Assembly: GCA_900541465.1 (NCBI GenBank)
Contig: UQJY01000005.1
Coordinates: forward strand, 1-64,000
Length of the DNA: 64,000 bases
Direction of reading: 5' to 3'
Origin: an uncultured Fusobacterium sp.
GTDB taxonomy: Bacteria > Fusobacteriota > Fusobacteriia > Fusobacteriales > Fusobacteriaceae
Part shown: positions 7,653-15,941 of the stretch, piece by piece
Position numbering within the stretch: position 1 is the first letter of the stretch
Layout of the letters: every line of letters starts with the position of its first letter
Made by a program: the position numbers and the translations under genes
The notes under the pieces: model-generated
The model's input: only the letters and a program-made list of their open reading frames with translations
The model's database searches: none
What the model was told of the DNA's origin: nothing

Positions 7653-8456
7653 TTATTTTCCACAGCTGCAAGGAACAGTTTCTTTTGGATTTACATCTAT
7701 CACAATTCTGCTGTCAAAAACTGGTCCGTCATGACAAACTTTTTTCATTCCTTCGTTTGTAAGAATTGAGCATCCTACACATGCTTTTACTCCACATGCC
7801 ATTCTCTCTTCAAGTGAAACTTCACAGTATACACCAAATTCTTCAGCTGTTTTTGCTACAAATTCCATCATTATATGAGGACCGCAAGTATAAACTCCGT
7901 CAACTTTTCTTTCTGATAAAATTTCTCTTAAAGGAAGAGTTACATTTCCTTTTCTTCCTTTTGAACCGTCATCAGTTGTTATTATTGTCTCTATATTTTC
8001 AAGATTCATATTTTCAAGTATTTTTATGCTTTCAGCATTTCTTCCGCCACATATAAATATTACATTGTTCTTTTCAGAAAGACTTTCTATTAATAGTTTC
8101 ATTGGAGCAATTCCCATTCCTCCGCCAACAACAACTATTGTTTTTTTCTCGATATCTGTTGTGAATCCGTGTCCTAAAGGACCTTGAATATTAATAAAGT
8201 CTCCCTCAGAAAGACAGCTGAATTCCTTAGTTCCTTTCCCTTTTACTTCATAATAAAATTCTACAACGTTTTCCTTCCTATTAATATAATGTAAACTTAT
8301 TGGTCTTCTAAGTAAAGTTGCCTCATTTTTACATTGAAGCATAAAGAATTGTCCTGCACATGAAGACTCAATTACTTTGTCTCCCTGTAATTTCATAAGA
8401 TAATAATTCCCGCCGATATGGCTGTTTTCTAAAACCCTGCAATCTTCTAAAAACAT
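7653..8456 (-). CDS. pyrK: Dihydroorotate dehydrogenase B, electron-transfer subunit
   Basis: Carries FAD and a [2Fe-2S] cluster and passes electrons from PyrD to NAD+. The N-terminal FAD-binding barrel has the LLRRPISLH motif. The NAD domain has VVVGGGMGIAPM. Four cluster cysteines lie in ACGVKACVGC and a later KVCHDG. The frame could open at 8468 (TTG), but that codon lies inside the GGGAGG site. The ATG at 8456 is the proper start (267 aa). It sits 14 nt after pyrB and 28 nt before the chosen pyrD start. Confidence 0.93.
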   Translation of the reverse strand: MFLEDCRVLENSHIGGNYYLMKLQGDKVIESSCAGQFFMLQCKNEATLLRRPISLHYINRKENVVEFYYEVKGKGTKEFSCLSEGDFINIQGPLGHGFTTDIEKKTIVVVGGGMGIAPMKLLIESLSEKNNVIFICGGRNAESIKILENMNLENIETIITTDDGSKGRKGNVTLPLREILSERKVDGVYTCGPHIMMEFVAKTAEEFGVYCEVSLEERMACGVKACVGCSILTNEGMKKVCHDGPVFDSRIVIDVNPKETVPCSCGK

Positions 8457-8470
8457 TTTTCCTCCCAAAC

Positions 8471-9535
8471 CTATATTTCTTTTCCACAGTAATAGCAGTA
8501 TTTTCTTCCGTTAATTACTTCTACTTTGTTGTCTGTTCTCTCAAAAGCTGTTATACAGTTATGATTTGTGCAGACTCTTTCTTTATTTTTTATAATTTCA
8601 TTCTGTTCTTTTTCCTTATAATTAATGCTAAGTTTTCCAAGGGCTGTTCCAATCATTGCTTCTCTTACAGGAACTCCATTTTTTGCCTGTTTAAAATACA
8701 AAGCATGTTTTGTGTCATCAAGATCTATATCTATCTCGTCAACTCTTGGAAGCGGATGAAGAATTATCATATTTTCTTTACATTTTCCAACTATTGTATC
8801 TTTTGAAATTATATAAACACCTTTCATTCTTTCATAAAGTGCTTCATCTTCAAATCTTTCTTTTTGTATTCTTGTCATGTAAAGAACATCTACTTCTTTT
8901 AAAATTTCTTTATAATCTGAAACTAATTTATATTCTATTCCTTTAGCATCTAATTCGTGAGTTATCTCTTCTGGAATTTGTATCTCTTCTGGAGCGACAA
9001 AATAGAATTTTTGTCCTTCAAATTTGGACAATGCTCTTGCAAGTGAGTGGACAGTTCTTCCATATTTTAAATCTCCTACAAAAGCTGTTGTGATATTATC
9101 TATTCTTCCCTGCTCTTCTTGAATTGTAAAAAGATCTAAAAGTGTCTGACTTGGATGTTCGTTTGCTCCATCTCCAGCATTTATTACAGGAACGCATGCA
9201 ACATCATCTGCAAATTTTGCAGCTCCGTCTCTTAAGTGTCTCATTATGATTACGTCTGCATATCCCTCTGTCATTTTTATTGTATCTCTTAGGCTTTCAC
9301 CTTTTTTAAGAGATGTTGCACTTGGGCTGTCAAATCCCAAAACTTTTGCTCCAATTCTAAAACTTGCAGATGTAAAAGAAAGTCTCGTTCTTGTTGACGG
9401 CTCAAAGAATAAAGTAGCTGCTATTTTATCCTTAATTAATTCAGGATTTGGATTTTCCTTTAATTCTTTGGCTCTTTTCAAAATTTCCAAAATCTCGTCT
9501 TTTGTAAATTCTTTGATAGATATGAAACTTTTCAT
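8471..9535 (-). CDS. pyrB: Aspartate carbamoyltransferase fused to a PyrI-type zinc domain
   Basis: Residues 1 to about 305 are a complete catalytic chain: FEPSTRTR carbamoyl-phosphate motif (44-51), HPSQTLLD (127-134), HPLPR (260-264). The last ~35 residues hold Cys322, Cys327, Cys347 and Cys350 in a C-x4-C...C-x2-C arrangement, which matches the C-terminal zinc domain of the E. coli regulatory chain PyrI. The nucleotide-binding N-terminal part of PyrI is absent. The zinc domain could therefore stabilise subunit contacts without CTP/ATP control. Length is 354 aa against about 305 for plain PyrB. First enzyme gene of the operon, preceded by the attenuator at 9557-9602. Confidence 0.93.
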   Translation of the reverse strand: MKSFISIKEFTKDEILEILKRAKELKENPNPELIKDKIAATLFFEPSTRTRLSFTSASFRIGAKVLGFDSPSATSLKKGESLRDTIKMTEGYADVIIMRHLRDGAAKFADDVACVPVINAGDGANEHPSQTLLDLFTIQEEQGRIDNITTAFVGDLKYGRTVHSLARALSKFEGQKFYFVAPEEIQIPEEITHELDAKGIEYKLVSDYKEILKEVDVLYMTRIQKERFEDEALYERMKGVYIISKDTIVGKCKENMIILHPLPRVDEIDIDLDDTKHALYFKQAKNGVPVREAMIGTALGKLSINYKEKEQNEIIKNKERVCTNHNCITAFERTDNKVEVINGRKYCYYCGKEI

Positions 9536-9556
9536 TTTTCCTCCCTTACTATGTAT

Positions 9557-9602
9557 AAAAAAAAGGAATAAAAACTATAATTCTATTATAGTCTCTATTC
9601 CT
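9557..9602 (-). terminator. pyr operon attenuator hairpin
   Basis: AGGAATA pairs with TATTCCT, and an inner ACTATAAT/ATTATAGT stem has an AGA loop. A T7 run follows on the minus strand. It lies before pyrB, not after a gene, so it works as an attenuator. It starts 6 nt after the stop codon of the leader ORF, so a ribosome finishing the leader would overlap and open the hairpin. Confidence 0.85.
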
Positions 9603-9608
9603 AAAATA

Positions 9609-9722
9609 TTAAAAACTGTTATAAATCTTTGGCATATTTAGTGAAAATATAAAAACAGAAAAACCGGAAAATATATCTTTAAAATAATTTTTATTTCTTC
9701 TAAAGAACTGTTTTGCTTTCAC
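9609..9722 (-). CDS. pyr operon leader peptide (37 aa), PyrL-like
   Basis: Short ORF in the pyr 5' leader. GTG start at 9722-9720 with GGGAGGA 7 nt upstream, TAA stop at 9611-9609. The peptide is basic at the front, then hydrophobic (contains FFRRNKNYFKDIFSGFSVF). The codons are nearly all U-rich in the second half (TTT, ATA, TCC, GGT). The stop lies just before the attenuator. This matches the logic of E. coli pyrL: RNA polymerase pauses at U runs when UTP is low, and the ribosome catches up. The sequence is not similar to E. coli PyrL but is similar to the leader of the car operon in this window. Confidence 0.75.
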   Translation of the reverse strand: MKAKQFFRRNKNYFKDIFSGFSVFIFSLNMPKIYNSF

Positions 9723-9755
9723 TTAATATCCTCCCTATTTTTTTACATTGTTAAG

Positions 9756-9784
9756 AGTATATCACATTTTTAACTTTTGTTCAA
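9756..9784 (-). promoter_or_regulatory. pyr operon promoter
   Basis: Minus-strand TTGAAC (9779-9784), a 17-bp spacer, then TATACT (9756-9761). The start, near 9749, gives a leader of about 214 nt before pyrB. Confidence 0.75.
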
Positions 9785-9800
9785 TATTTTTTTAATTTTT

Positions 9801-11591
9801 CTATTCAGAAATCATATACTTCCTGCATTTATTATAAACCTTTTCATCTACAACAGCAACTATTTTTATTCCCTCGCCTAAAAATTCTTCATTTTCTACA
9901 ACTGCATTGCTGTGAATATAAGCTGACACAGCTGTGTCGCTGTAAGGAATAATATATTCTGCTTTTTTCATTGTCTGTGGAAGTTTTGATACAGCTTTTT
10001 CAAGAAGCACATCTACATTTTTATTTTGTTTTGCACTTATCTCAACAACTTCATAGCCTGCTAATTTTTCTTTTATCTCAGATAATTTTTCTTCAGAAAC
10101 AAGTTCTGATTTATTAAGTGCAAGAATTACAGGTTTATCCTGACAGCCAAGCTCTTTTAAAACATTTTCTACAACCTCAATTTCTTGGAAAAGATTTTCG
10201 CTGTGAGCATCTGTCACATGAATTAAAATATCTGAAAAAATTACTTCTTCAAGAGTAGATTTGAATGCTTCAACCAAGTCATGAGGAAGTTTTCTTATAA
10301 ATCCAACAGTATCAGCTATTGCTACCTCTTTTTTGTCTGAAAGTTCTACAACTCTAACTGTAGTGTCAAGAGTGGCAAAAAGCATATCTTTTGCAAATAC
10401 ATCTTCAGTTTTGCTGCTGTTCTCTTTGCAGTATGTACTTACAATAAGATTTCTTAATGTTGACTTTCCTACGTTCGTATATCCTACAAGAGAAATCTTT
10501 CCCATTCCAGATTTTTCTCTCTTTTCTCTCTGAGTTCCTCTTGTTTTTTTGATTTTTTCAAGTTCTTCTTTCAGATTATGGATATTCTCTTTTATTTTTC
10601 TTCTGTCAAGTTCAAGCTTTGTCTCTCCAAGCCCTCTGTTTCCAAGACCTCCTACCCTTGAAAGAGATGTTCCAAATCCGATAAGTCTTGTACTTCTATA
10701 TCTAAGTGCTGCAAGTTCAACTTGAATTTTAGCTTCTCTTGTTCTTGCACGTCTTGCAAAAATTTCTAAAATCAGAGATGTTCTGTCCATAACTTTACAG
10801 CCGATTGCATCTTCAAGATTTCTTATCTGTATTCCAGAAAGTTCTTCATCAAAAATTATAAGATTTGCACCTTTTATCTGTTTTACTCTGGCAAGTTCTA
10901 TAACTTTTCCTTTCCCAATATAGAAACTTTTATCAATATTATTTCCCTTTTGAAGAAGAATATCAACTGTTTCTATTTCACAGGCATCAGCAAGTTCTTT
11001 TAATTCTTCAAGACTTGCCATACTCTCTCTTCCTACAAGAACTGCAAAATCTTTATTCTCATCTTGAATTTCTCTCATTCTCAAATCTTTTTCTATTTCT
11101 GCCACTTTATCAAGATAGCTGTAATCCTCAATACTCTCAAGATTATTTGCTCTATACTCTTCATATCCGATAACATTATTTTCAACTTTACAGAAAGCTA
11201 TCCCTACTCCTGTAATTTTTCCTTCTGTATTTACACCAACAGCAATCATAGCATCAAGCTGAAGTTCTATAAGAGCTGATATATCCACATCTGAAAGTTT
11301 TGAATTTCCATTTGGATGAGTATGAATAATTCTTAGCCCGCTCAGTCTTTTCTCTTTAATTTCAACCTTTGGCAGAGTTGCACTGGCATTATCACCTATG
11401 TTTATATCCACTGTTTTTCCATTTCTGTCGATTGCTATGCTGATTTCCTTATTAATTTTTATACTGATCTCAGAAATTTTTTCTACAATCTCTTTTTTTA
11501 AAAATTTTCCTCTCTCAATTTTTTCTTCACAAGTTGTTTCTAACTCTTTTAAAATATAATCTTTAATTCCATTTGTGTTGCCGTTTATCAT
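9801..11591 (-). CDS. hflX: GTPase HflX with N-terminal JAMM-like domain
   Basis: HflX splits stalled or stressed 70S ribosomes using GTP. The C-terminal part has the HflX domain (LSRVGGLGNRGLGE before the G domain), G1 GYTNVGKST, G3 DTVGF and G4 ALNKSE. Residues 1 to about 150 are extra compared with E. coli HflX. They contain His90-Thr-His92, Ser100 and Asp103 (HTHPNGNSKLSDVD), the H-x-H-x7-S-x2-D metal signature of JAMM/MPN metallopeptidases. 596 aa against about 430 for E. coli. GGAGGG precedes the ATG. It lies just upstream of the pyr promoter, co-oriented. Confidence 0.9.
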   Translation of the reverse strand: MINGNTNGIKDYILKELETTCEEKIERGKFLKKEIVEKISEISIKINKEISIAIDRNGKTVDINIGDNASATLPKVEIKEKRLSGLRIIHTHPNGNSKLSDVDISALIELQLDAMIAVGVNTEGKITGVGIAFCKVENNVIGYEEYRANNLESIEDYSYLDKVAEIEKDLRMREIQDENKDFAVLVGRESMASLEELKELADACEIETVDILLQKGNNIDKSFYIGKGKVIELARVKQIKGANLIIFDEELSGIQIRNLEDAIGCKVMDRTSLILEIFARRARTREAKIQVELAALRYRSTRLIGFGTSLSRVGGLGNRGLGETKLELDRRKIKENIHNLKEELEKIKKTRGTQREKREKSGMGKISLVGYTNVGKSTLRNLIVSTYCKENSSKTEDVFAKDMLFATLDTTVRVVELSDKKEVAIADTVGFIRKLPHDLVEAFKSTLEEVIFSDILIHVTDAHSENLFQEIEVVENVLKELGCQDKPVILALNKSELVSEEKLSEIKEKLAGYEVVEISAKQNKNVDVLLEKAVSKLPQTMKKAEYIIPYSDTAVSAYIHSNAVVENEEFLGEGIKIVAVVDEKVYNKCRKYMISE

Positions 11592-11751
11592 ATGCCCTCC
11601 TAAAAAAATTTATTAAATCTCCTTGCATTTTTTTTTAATATATTGTATATATATCGGTATAGATAGTTTTTATTCAAAACAGACATTCACTCAAAAAGTG
11701 TGTCCTGTATAATAAAACTAACCTACATATAAGATTTGGGAGGAGATTTTT

Positions 11752-12924
11752 ATGAAAAAACTTGGTTTACTACCTAAACTTATCCTTGGTATCATAGTTG
11801 GTATCATACTTGGTAAGTTAAAGGTATTGGTTATTGTTCAATTACTTGCTACATTTAACGGATTATTCGGTAACTTCTTAGGATTCGTTATTCCATTAAT
11901 CATCATTGGATTCGTTGCTCCTGGTATCGGAGATCTTGGTGGAAATGCAGGAAAACTTCTTGGTGCTGCAGTTGTTGTTGCTTATGGTTCTACTATTGTA
12001 TCTGGATCTTTTGCTTACATAGTAGATAGTACTCTATTCCCTTCTTTCTTAAAAGTTGGATCTCTTGCAATAGATGCTTCTAACCCAGAACATGCTCTTG
12101 TTGCTCCACTTATGAAAGTTGCAATGCCACCTATCATGGACGTTATGTCAGCTTTACTTATAGCTTTCGTAATCGGATTAGGAATTGCTGCTTCTAAAGG
12201 ACATACTATTAAAGACGTTATGAACGAATTTCAAGGAATCGTTGAAGGAATAATTAAAGTTGTTATCATTCCTTTATTACCTTTCCATATCGCTGGTATA
12301 TTTGCTAACATGACTTATGCTGGTCAAGTTGAAACTATCCTAAGCGTATTCGCTAAAGTTTTCGCAATTATCATAGTAATGCACATTGTTATCTTATTAT
12401 TCCAATTCACTGTTGGTGGAGTATTAAACGGTGCAAACCCAATCGCATTATTAAGAAACATGGTTCCTGCATACATGACTGCAGTAGGAACTCAATCTTC
12501 AGCTGCTACAATTCCAGTTACTTTAGCTCAAACTAAGAAAAACGGAGTTAACGATGGTATCGCTGAATTTACAATTCCATTATTTGCAACTATCCACTTA
12601 TCTGGATCAACTATCACATTAACAAGCTGTGCTTTAGCAGTTATGATGTTAAATGATATGCCTTATACATTTGGATCTTTCTTCGGATTTATCTTAATGC
12701 TTGGTGTAACAATGGTTGCTGCTCCTGGAGTTCCTGGTGGTGCTGTAATGGCTGCTTTAGGATTACTTGAAAGCATGTTACACTTCGACCAAAACTTATT
12801 ATCATTAATGATTGCTCTTTACTTAGCTCAAGACAGTTTCGGTACTGCTTGTAACGTAACTGGTGACGGTGCTCTAGCTTTAATCGTAAACAAAATTGCT
12901 GGATTTAAACTAGAAAAAAAATAA
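11752..12924 (+). CDS. Dicarboxylate/amino acid:cation symporter (DAACS family)
   Basis: Inner-membrane symporter that takes up a dicarboxylic or neutral amino acid with Na+ or H+. 390 aa, hydrophobic throughout, about eight membrane spans. The serine-rich re-entrant hairpin GTQSSAATIPVT (about residues 243-254) and the later hairpin PGVPGGAVMAALG with CNVTGDGA are typical of the GltP/GltT fold. AT-rich but with many preferred codons, suggesting strong expression. GGGAGGAG precedes the ATG. Single-gene unit ending at a strong terminator. Glutamate, aspartate or serine are all possible substrates. Confidence 0.88.
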   Translation: MKKLGLLPKLILGIIVGIILGKLKVLVIVQLLATFNGLFGNFLGFVIPLIIIGFVAPGIGDLGGNAGKLLGAAVVVAYGSTIVSGSFAYIVDSTLFPSFLKVGSLAIDASNPEHALVAPLMKVAMPPIMDVMSALLIAFVIGLGIAASKGHTIKDVMNEFQGIVEGIIKVVIIPLLPFHIAGIFANMTYAGQVETILSVFAKVFAIIIVMHIVILLFQFTVGGVLNGANPIALLRNMVPAYMTAVGTQSSAATIPVTLAQTKKNGVNDGIAEFTIPLFATIHLSGSTITLTSCALAVMMLNDMPYTFGSFFGFILMLGVTMVAAPGVPGGAVMAALGLLESMLHFDQNLLSLMIALYLAQDSFGTACNVTGDGALALIVNKIAGFKLEKK

Positions 12925-12947
12925 TAAGCAGATAATATAAATTTTAT

Positions 12948-12978
12948 AGAACGGCTGATATCAGCCGTTCTTTTTTTA
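12948..12978 (+). terminator. Symporter gene terminator
   Basis: A 24-bp perfect palindrome (AGAACGGCTGAT and its complement, 12948-12971) followed by a T7 run. 12979-13187 beyond it holds no supported gene. Confidence 0.9.
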
Positions 12979-13100
12979 TTAAAATATTGTAATACAATCT
13001 TATCATCTCTTCCATTTCAGTTCAAGATAATTTTATTTTTCTTTTCTGAGGCTTTTATTCCCCCTTTTCTCATCCCATTTTAATTTTCTCGATATTTTAA

Positions 13101-13247
13101 TCATCTAAAAATTTTTCCGCCTGAAAAATAAATTTTATAAGCTCTCAGAGTGAAATTGATTTTTCTGTTTTTTCTTTTTAAAGGCATATGAAATTTTTTC
13201 ATATAATCTGGTGATAAATTGTCATGAGGGTAATGAAAAAATATCAC
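13101..13247 (-). other. Possible 48-residue ORF through palindrome array 2
   Basis: GTG at 13247-13245 to TGA at 13101-13103. GAGGGG lies very close upstream, which is a poor spacing. The first residues (FFHYPHDNLS) match an open frame through array 1 (FFHYPNENFS). The rest is very basic. No homolog is recognised. It may be a real small peptide, a decayed repeat gene, or chance. Confidence 0.2.
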
Positions 13248-13270
13248 CACCCCTCGTGAAAAGTTTTCAT
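13188..13270 (-). repeat. Palindrome array 2 (four units, 22-23 bp period)
   Basis: Four 13- to 15-bp palindromes of the TGAWAANTTWTCA type are centred at 13195, 13218, 13240 and 13263, spaced 23, 22 and 23 bp. Read on the minus strand, the locus aligns with array 1 (438-497), including the flanking GATCTTTGATATGAAAA and the internal TACCCT. It lies between two convergent genes and between their terminators, so it controls no annotated gene. A TATAGA in the place of the array-1 TATAAT suggests the promoter was duplicated with it. Confidence 0.6.
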
Positions 13271-13351
13271 ATCAAAGATCCTTCTATAACTATCATTCTA
13301 TAATAATCATAAACATACATAAAGAAAGAAATTTATATTATACAAAAAAAC

Positions 13352-13386
13352 AAAAAGAGCTGCTGTAAATTTCTTTACAACAACTC
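13352..13386 (-). terminator. Na/Pi cotransporter gene terminator
   Basis: GAGTTGTTGTAAA pairs with TTTACAGCAGCTC on the minus strand, followed by T5. Nearly the same hairpin ends rsmD at 60553-60595. Confidence 0.8.
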
Positions 13387-13395
13387 CTTGCTTTT

Positions 13396-15021
13396 TTATA
13401 ATCTTGTAAATACTTCTATGATATTGAATATATGATCTCTTATTCTTCTGTAATGGTTTAATATATCCATATAACTTGTACTGAATACCGCTGATGAACC
13501 TGCTTTTACATTTTCTAAGTGGAAACTTCTTGCCTGTCTGAATTTCTCTGTAATTTCATTTGCTTTTTTAATAGATTTAATAAATCTCTCTTTATCTTTT
13601 GTTTCAAAAGCCATATTAATTTCTCTGAATAAAATTTCAATATTTTCATTTAAATCAAATAAAGTTTTTCTTGCTTTATCATTTATCTGAATATCATGAT
13701 CCTGTATCTTTCTTATAGATTTTCCTATTCTCATTAAGTAATCACTTATTGTTTCATACTCATCACAGACTTCCAAGTTCTTTCTTGTTTCTTCTCTCAT
13801 GGAATCTGTTAAGTCTTTATTAAGAATTAAGAAGTTTACGTCTGTTATCTCTTTTTGGTAAAGGTCCAGATTATCTTCCATCTTTTGAAGTCTTGAAAGT
13901 TTTGCATCTGAAATCATTTCATTCTTTGCATAAGTTTCTTCTAAAGCAAACATCATTTCTTTTATGTTCTGTGCCATTGCAAGAACTTCAACTTTCGTCT
14001 GACCAACTATCAAACTTGGTGTTCCCACCATAAGTTTATCAAGTTTTGTAACTTTCTCATCAGATTTTCCGCTGTCTTTTACTATCTTAGTAAGGAAAGC
14101 TGAAAGCGGTCCTGTAAACGGAATAAATAAAAATACATTCAATACGTTAAACATTGTATGTGCAGTAGCTATTCCAAAAGTTATATTATTTTCCACATCA
14201 ACTATATGACCTAAAAATTTAATATAAAACGGGAATATTGAAGTTACCCATATAACTCCCAGCATATTTATAATTGTATGAGCATAGGCAGCTCTTTTTG
14301 CATTTGTTGTTGCCCCAAGAGAAGCAAGAAATGCTGTTATTGTTGTTCCTACATTTTCTCCTAAAACCAAAGCAACTGCTGTGGGATAATCAATAAGCCC
14401 CTGAACTGCAAGAGTAATTGTTATACCAAGTGTTGCTGCTGACGACTGAACTATTCCTGTTATTAAAGCTCCGATACATGCAACCTTTACTGCTCCAAAA
14501 TATGTATCAGCATTAAAAAGTTTAAATAGTTCAATAAATTCAGGCATACTTCTTATTGGTTTAAGACCGTTGCTCATCAAATCAAGCCCTAAAAATATAA
14601 GTCCTAATCCCATCACTGTAAGCGACCTTGTTCTTGCTTTGTCACTTCTAAAAAATACATAAGCAATAGCCGCAGCTCCTGTTATAGGAAGCCCATACTT
14701 TCCTATATTAAGAACAAGCAGCCAGCCTGTTACAGTTGTACCTATGTTTGCTCCAAGAATTACACCAAGAGCCTGTTTTAAAGTAAGCAGAGAAGCGTTA
14801 ACAAATCCTATTGTCATTACTGTACTTACAGACGACGACTGTACAAGCATCGTTACAAATATTCCAATAAGAACTGCCATTATTCTGTTTGTTGTAAGTG
14901 CCGCCAGTATTTTTTTTAGTCTTTTTCCTGCAAGTTTCTGCATACCACCTGACATATTTTCCATTCCATAAAGGAAAATACCCAGTCCGCCAATCACGTT
15001 GAAGATAATGTTTAAATACAT
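13396..15021 (-). CDS. Na/Pi-cotransporter family protein with PhoU-like domain
   Basis: Membrane phosphate or anion transporter of the NptA/YjbB type. The N-terminal half has two homologous QSS repeats, MLVQSSSVSTVM (about residues 57-68) and GIVQSSAATLGI (about 190-201), each with a following GxNIGTT/GENVGTT, characteristic of PF02690. The C-terminal part, from about 330, is a helical PhoU-like domain. The frame opens at 15036, but GGGAGGAAAG lies between that codon and the ATG at 15021 (541 aa), the better start. Monocistronic. It may set phosphate efflux or uptake. Confidence 0.88.
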   Translation of the reverse strand: MYLNIIFNVIGGLGIFLYGMENMSGGMQKLAGKRLKKILAALTTNRIMAVLIGIFVTMLVQSSSVSTVMTIGFVNASLLTLKQALGVILGANIGTTVTGWLLVLNIGKYGLPITGAAAIAYVFFRSDKARTRSLTVMGLGLIFLGLDLMSNGLKPIRSMPEFIELFKLFNADTYFGAVKVACIGALITGIVQSSAATLGITITLAVQGLIDYPTAVALVLGENVGTTITAFLASLGATTNAKRAAYAHTIINMLGVIWVTSIFPFYIKFLGHIVDVENNITFGIATAHTMFNVLNVFLFIPFTGPLSAFLTKIVKDSGKSDEKVTKLDKLMVGTPSLIVGQTKVEVLAMAQNIKEMMFALEETYAKNEMISDAKLSRLQKMEDNLDLYQKEITDVNFLILNKDLTDSMREETRKNLEVCDEYETISDYLMRIGKSIRKIQDHDIQINDKARKTLFDLNENIEILFREINMAFETKDKERFIKSIKKANEITEKFRQARSFHLENVKAGSSAVFSTSYMDILNHYRRIRDHIFNIIEVFTRL

Positions 15022-15124
15022 CTTTCCTCCCATCAAAATTCAAATTTACACCTTTTAAAAGATTAACATATTATTCAAAAAAAGTAAATAATCAATATTC
15101 CATTTTGAAAAAGTTTGTAAACAA

Positions 15125-15148
15125 AAAAGGCAGCTTCAAGCCGCCCTT
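15125..15148 (-). terminator. BI-1 gene terminator
   Basis: GGCGGCTT pairs with AAGCTGCC on the minus strand, followed by T6. Confidence 0.8.
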
Positions 15149-15163
15149 TTAATAACTGAAGTA

Positions 15164-15862
15164 TTATTTTCTTTTTGAAAAAATTCTAATAATATAAAGG
15201 AACAGATTGATAAAATCCAAATAAAGATTTAATGCACCAACTATTCCAAGTTTTCCGATAATCTCATCATCTCCCTCTGCCACTTCATATGCCATATTTT
15301 TTATTCTGTTGACATCATAAGCAATAAGTGCAGAGAAAATTACAACTCCTAAAATTGTAACAGTCCAGTAAAGCATTGGAGCATGTAAGAACATATTTAT
15401 AAGGCTCATTATTATAAGAGAAATAAGTCCTGTTTTTAAATATCCTCCGTAATTGCTCAAATCTTCATTTGTAGTATAACCATATACTGCAATTACAATA
15501 AACATTACAATTGTTGTAAGAAGAGAATAAGCTATAATCATAAGATTTCCAATAAACATCATTCCTATAAGAGAAAATACAAGCCCGTTAAGGAATGAAT
15601 AAAAGAAAAACATAAGTTTTGCCGACATAAGTGAAACTTTATAAATTCTGAAAGAAAATAAAAGCACTGTGGCAAATTCTAAAATTATAATTGGTGTATA
15701 AAACTTTGCTATATAACCTGCAAGCACAAAACCATTTTCTGAAAACATAATATATGCAGGAACTAAAAAAGTAACTAAAAGTCCTAATATCATATAAGTA
15801 AATGATGTTCTCAAAAGTTTATTGCTGGCTGTAATATCTACATAACCTCTTTCGTTGTACAT
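15164..15862 (-). CDS. Bax inhibitor-1/YccA family membrane protein
   Basis: 232 aa with seven hydrophobic segments, an inner-membrane protein. The C-terminal region GALNLYLDFINLF..IIRIFSKRK and the internal AYDVNRIKN match the UPF0005/BI-1 family, whose best-studied bacterial members act as pH-sensitive Ca2+ leak channels or membrane-protease regulators. AGGAGG precedes the ATG. Single-gene unit. The physiological role here is not evident. Confidence 0.88.
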   Translation of the reverse strand: MYNERGYVDITASNKLLRTSFTYMILGLLVTFLVPAYIMFSENGFVLAGYIAKFYTPIIILEFATVLLFSFRIYKVSLMSAKLMFFFYSFLNGLVFSLIGMMFIGNLMIIAYSLLTTIVMFIVIAVYGYTTNEDLSNYGGYLKTGLISLIIMSLINMFLHAPMLYWTVTILGVVIFSALIAYDVNRIKNMAYEVAEGDDEIIGKLGIVGALNLYLDFINLFLYIIRIFSKRK

Positions 15863-15941
15863 TTTAATACCTCCTTAAGTATTACAAATAATATTCCAGT
15901 GTATTAATTATACAACATTTTTTCTGTTTTTTCTATATTTA

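Noticed and set aside
9536..9800. PyrR-dependent attenuator
   Set aside because: No PyrR gene in the window and no PyrR-binding loop recognised; a leader ORF with a strong ribosome site explains the structure better.
13188..13270. CRISPR array
   Set aside because: The units are only about 15 bp, are palindromic and degenerate, and have 7-8 bp spacing without unique spacers. No cas genes are present.
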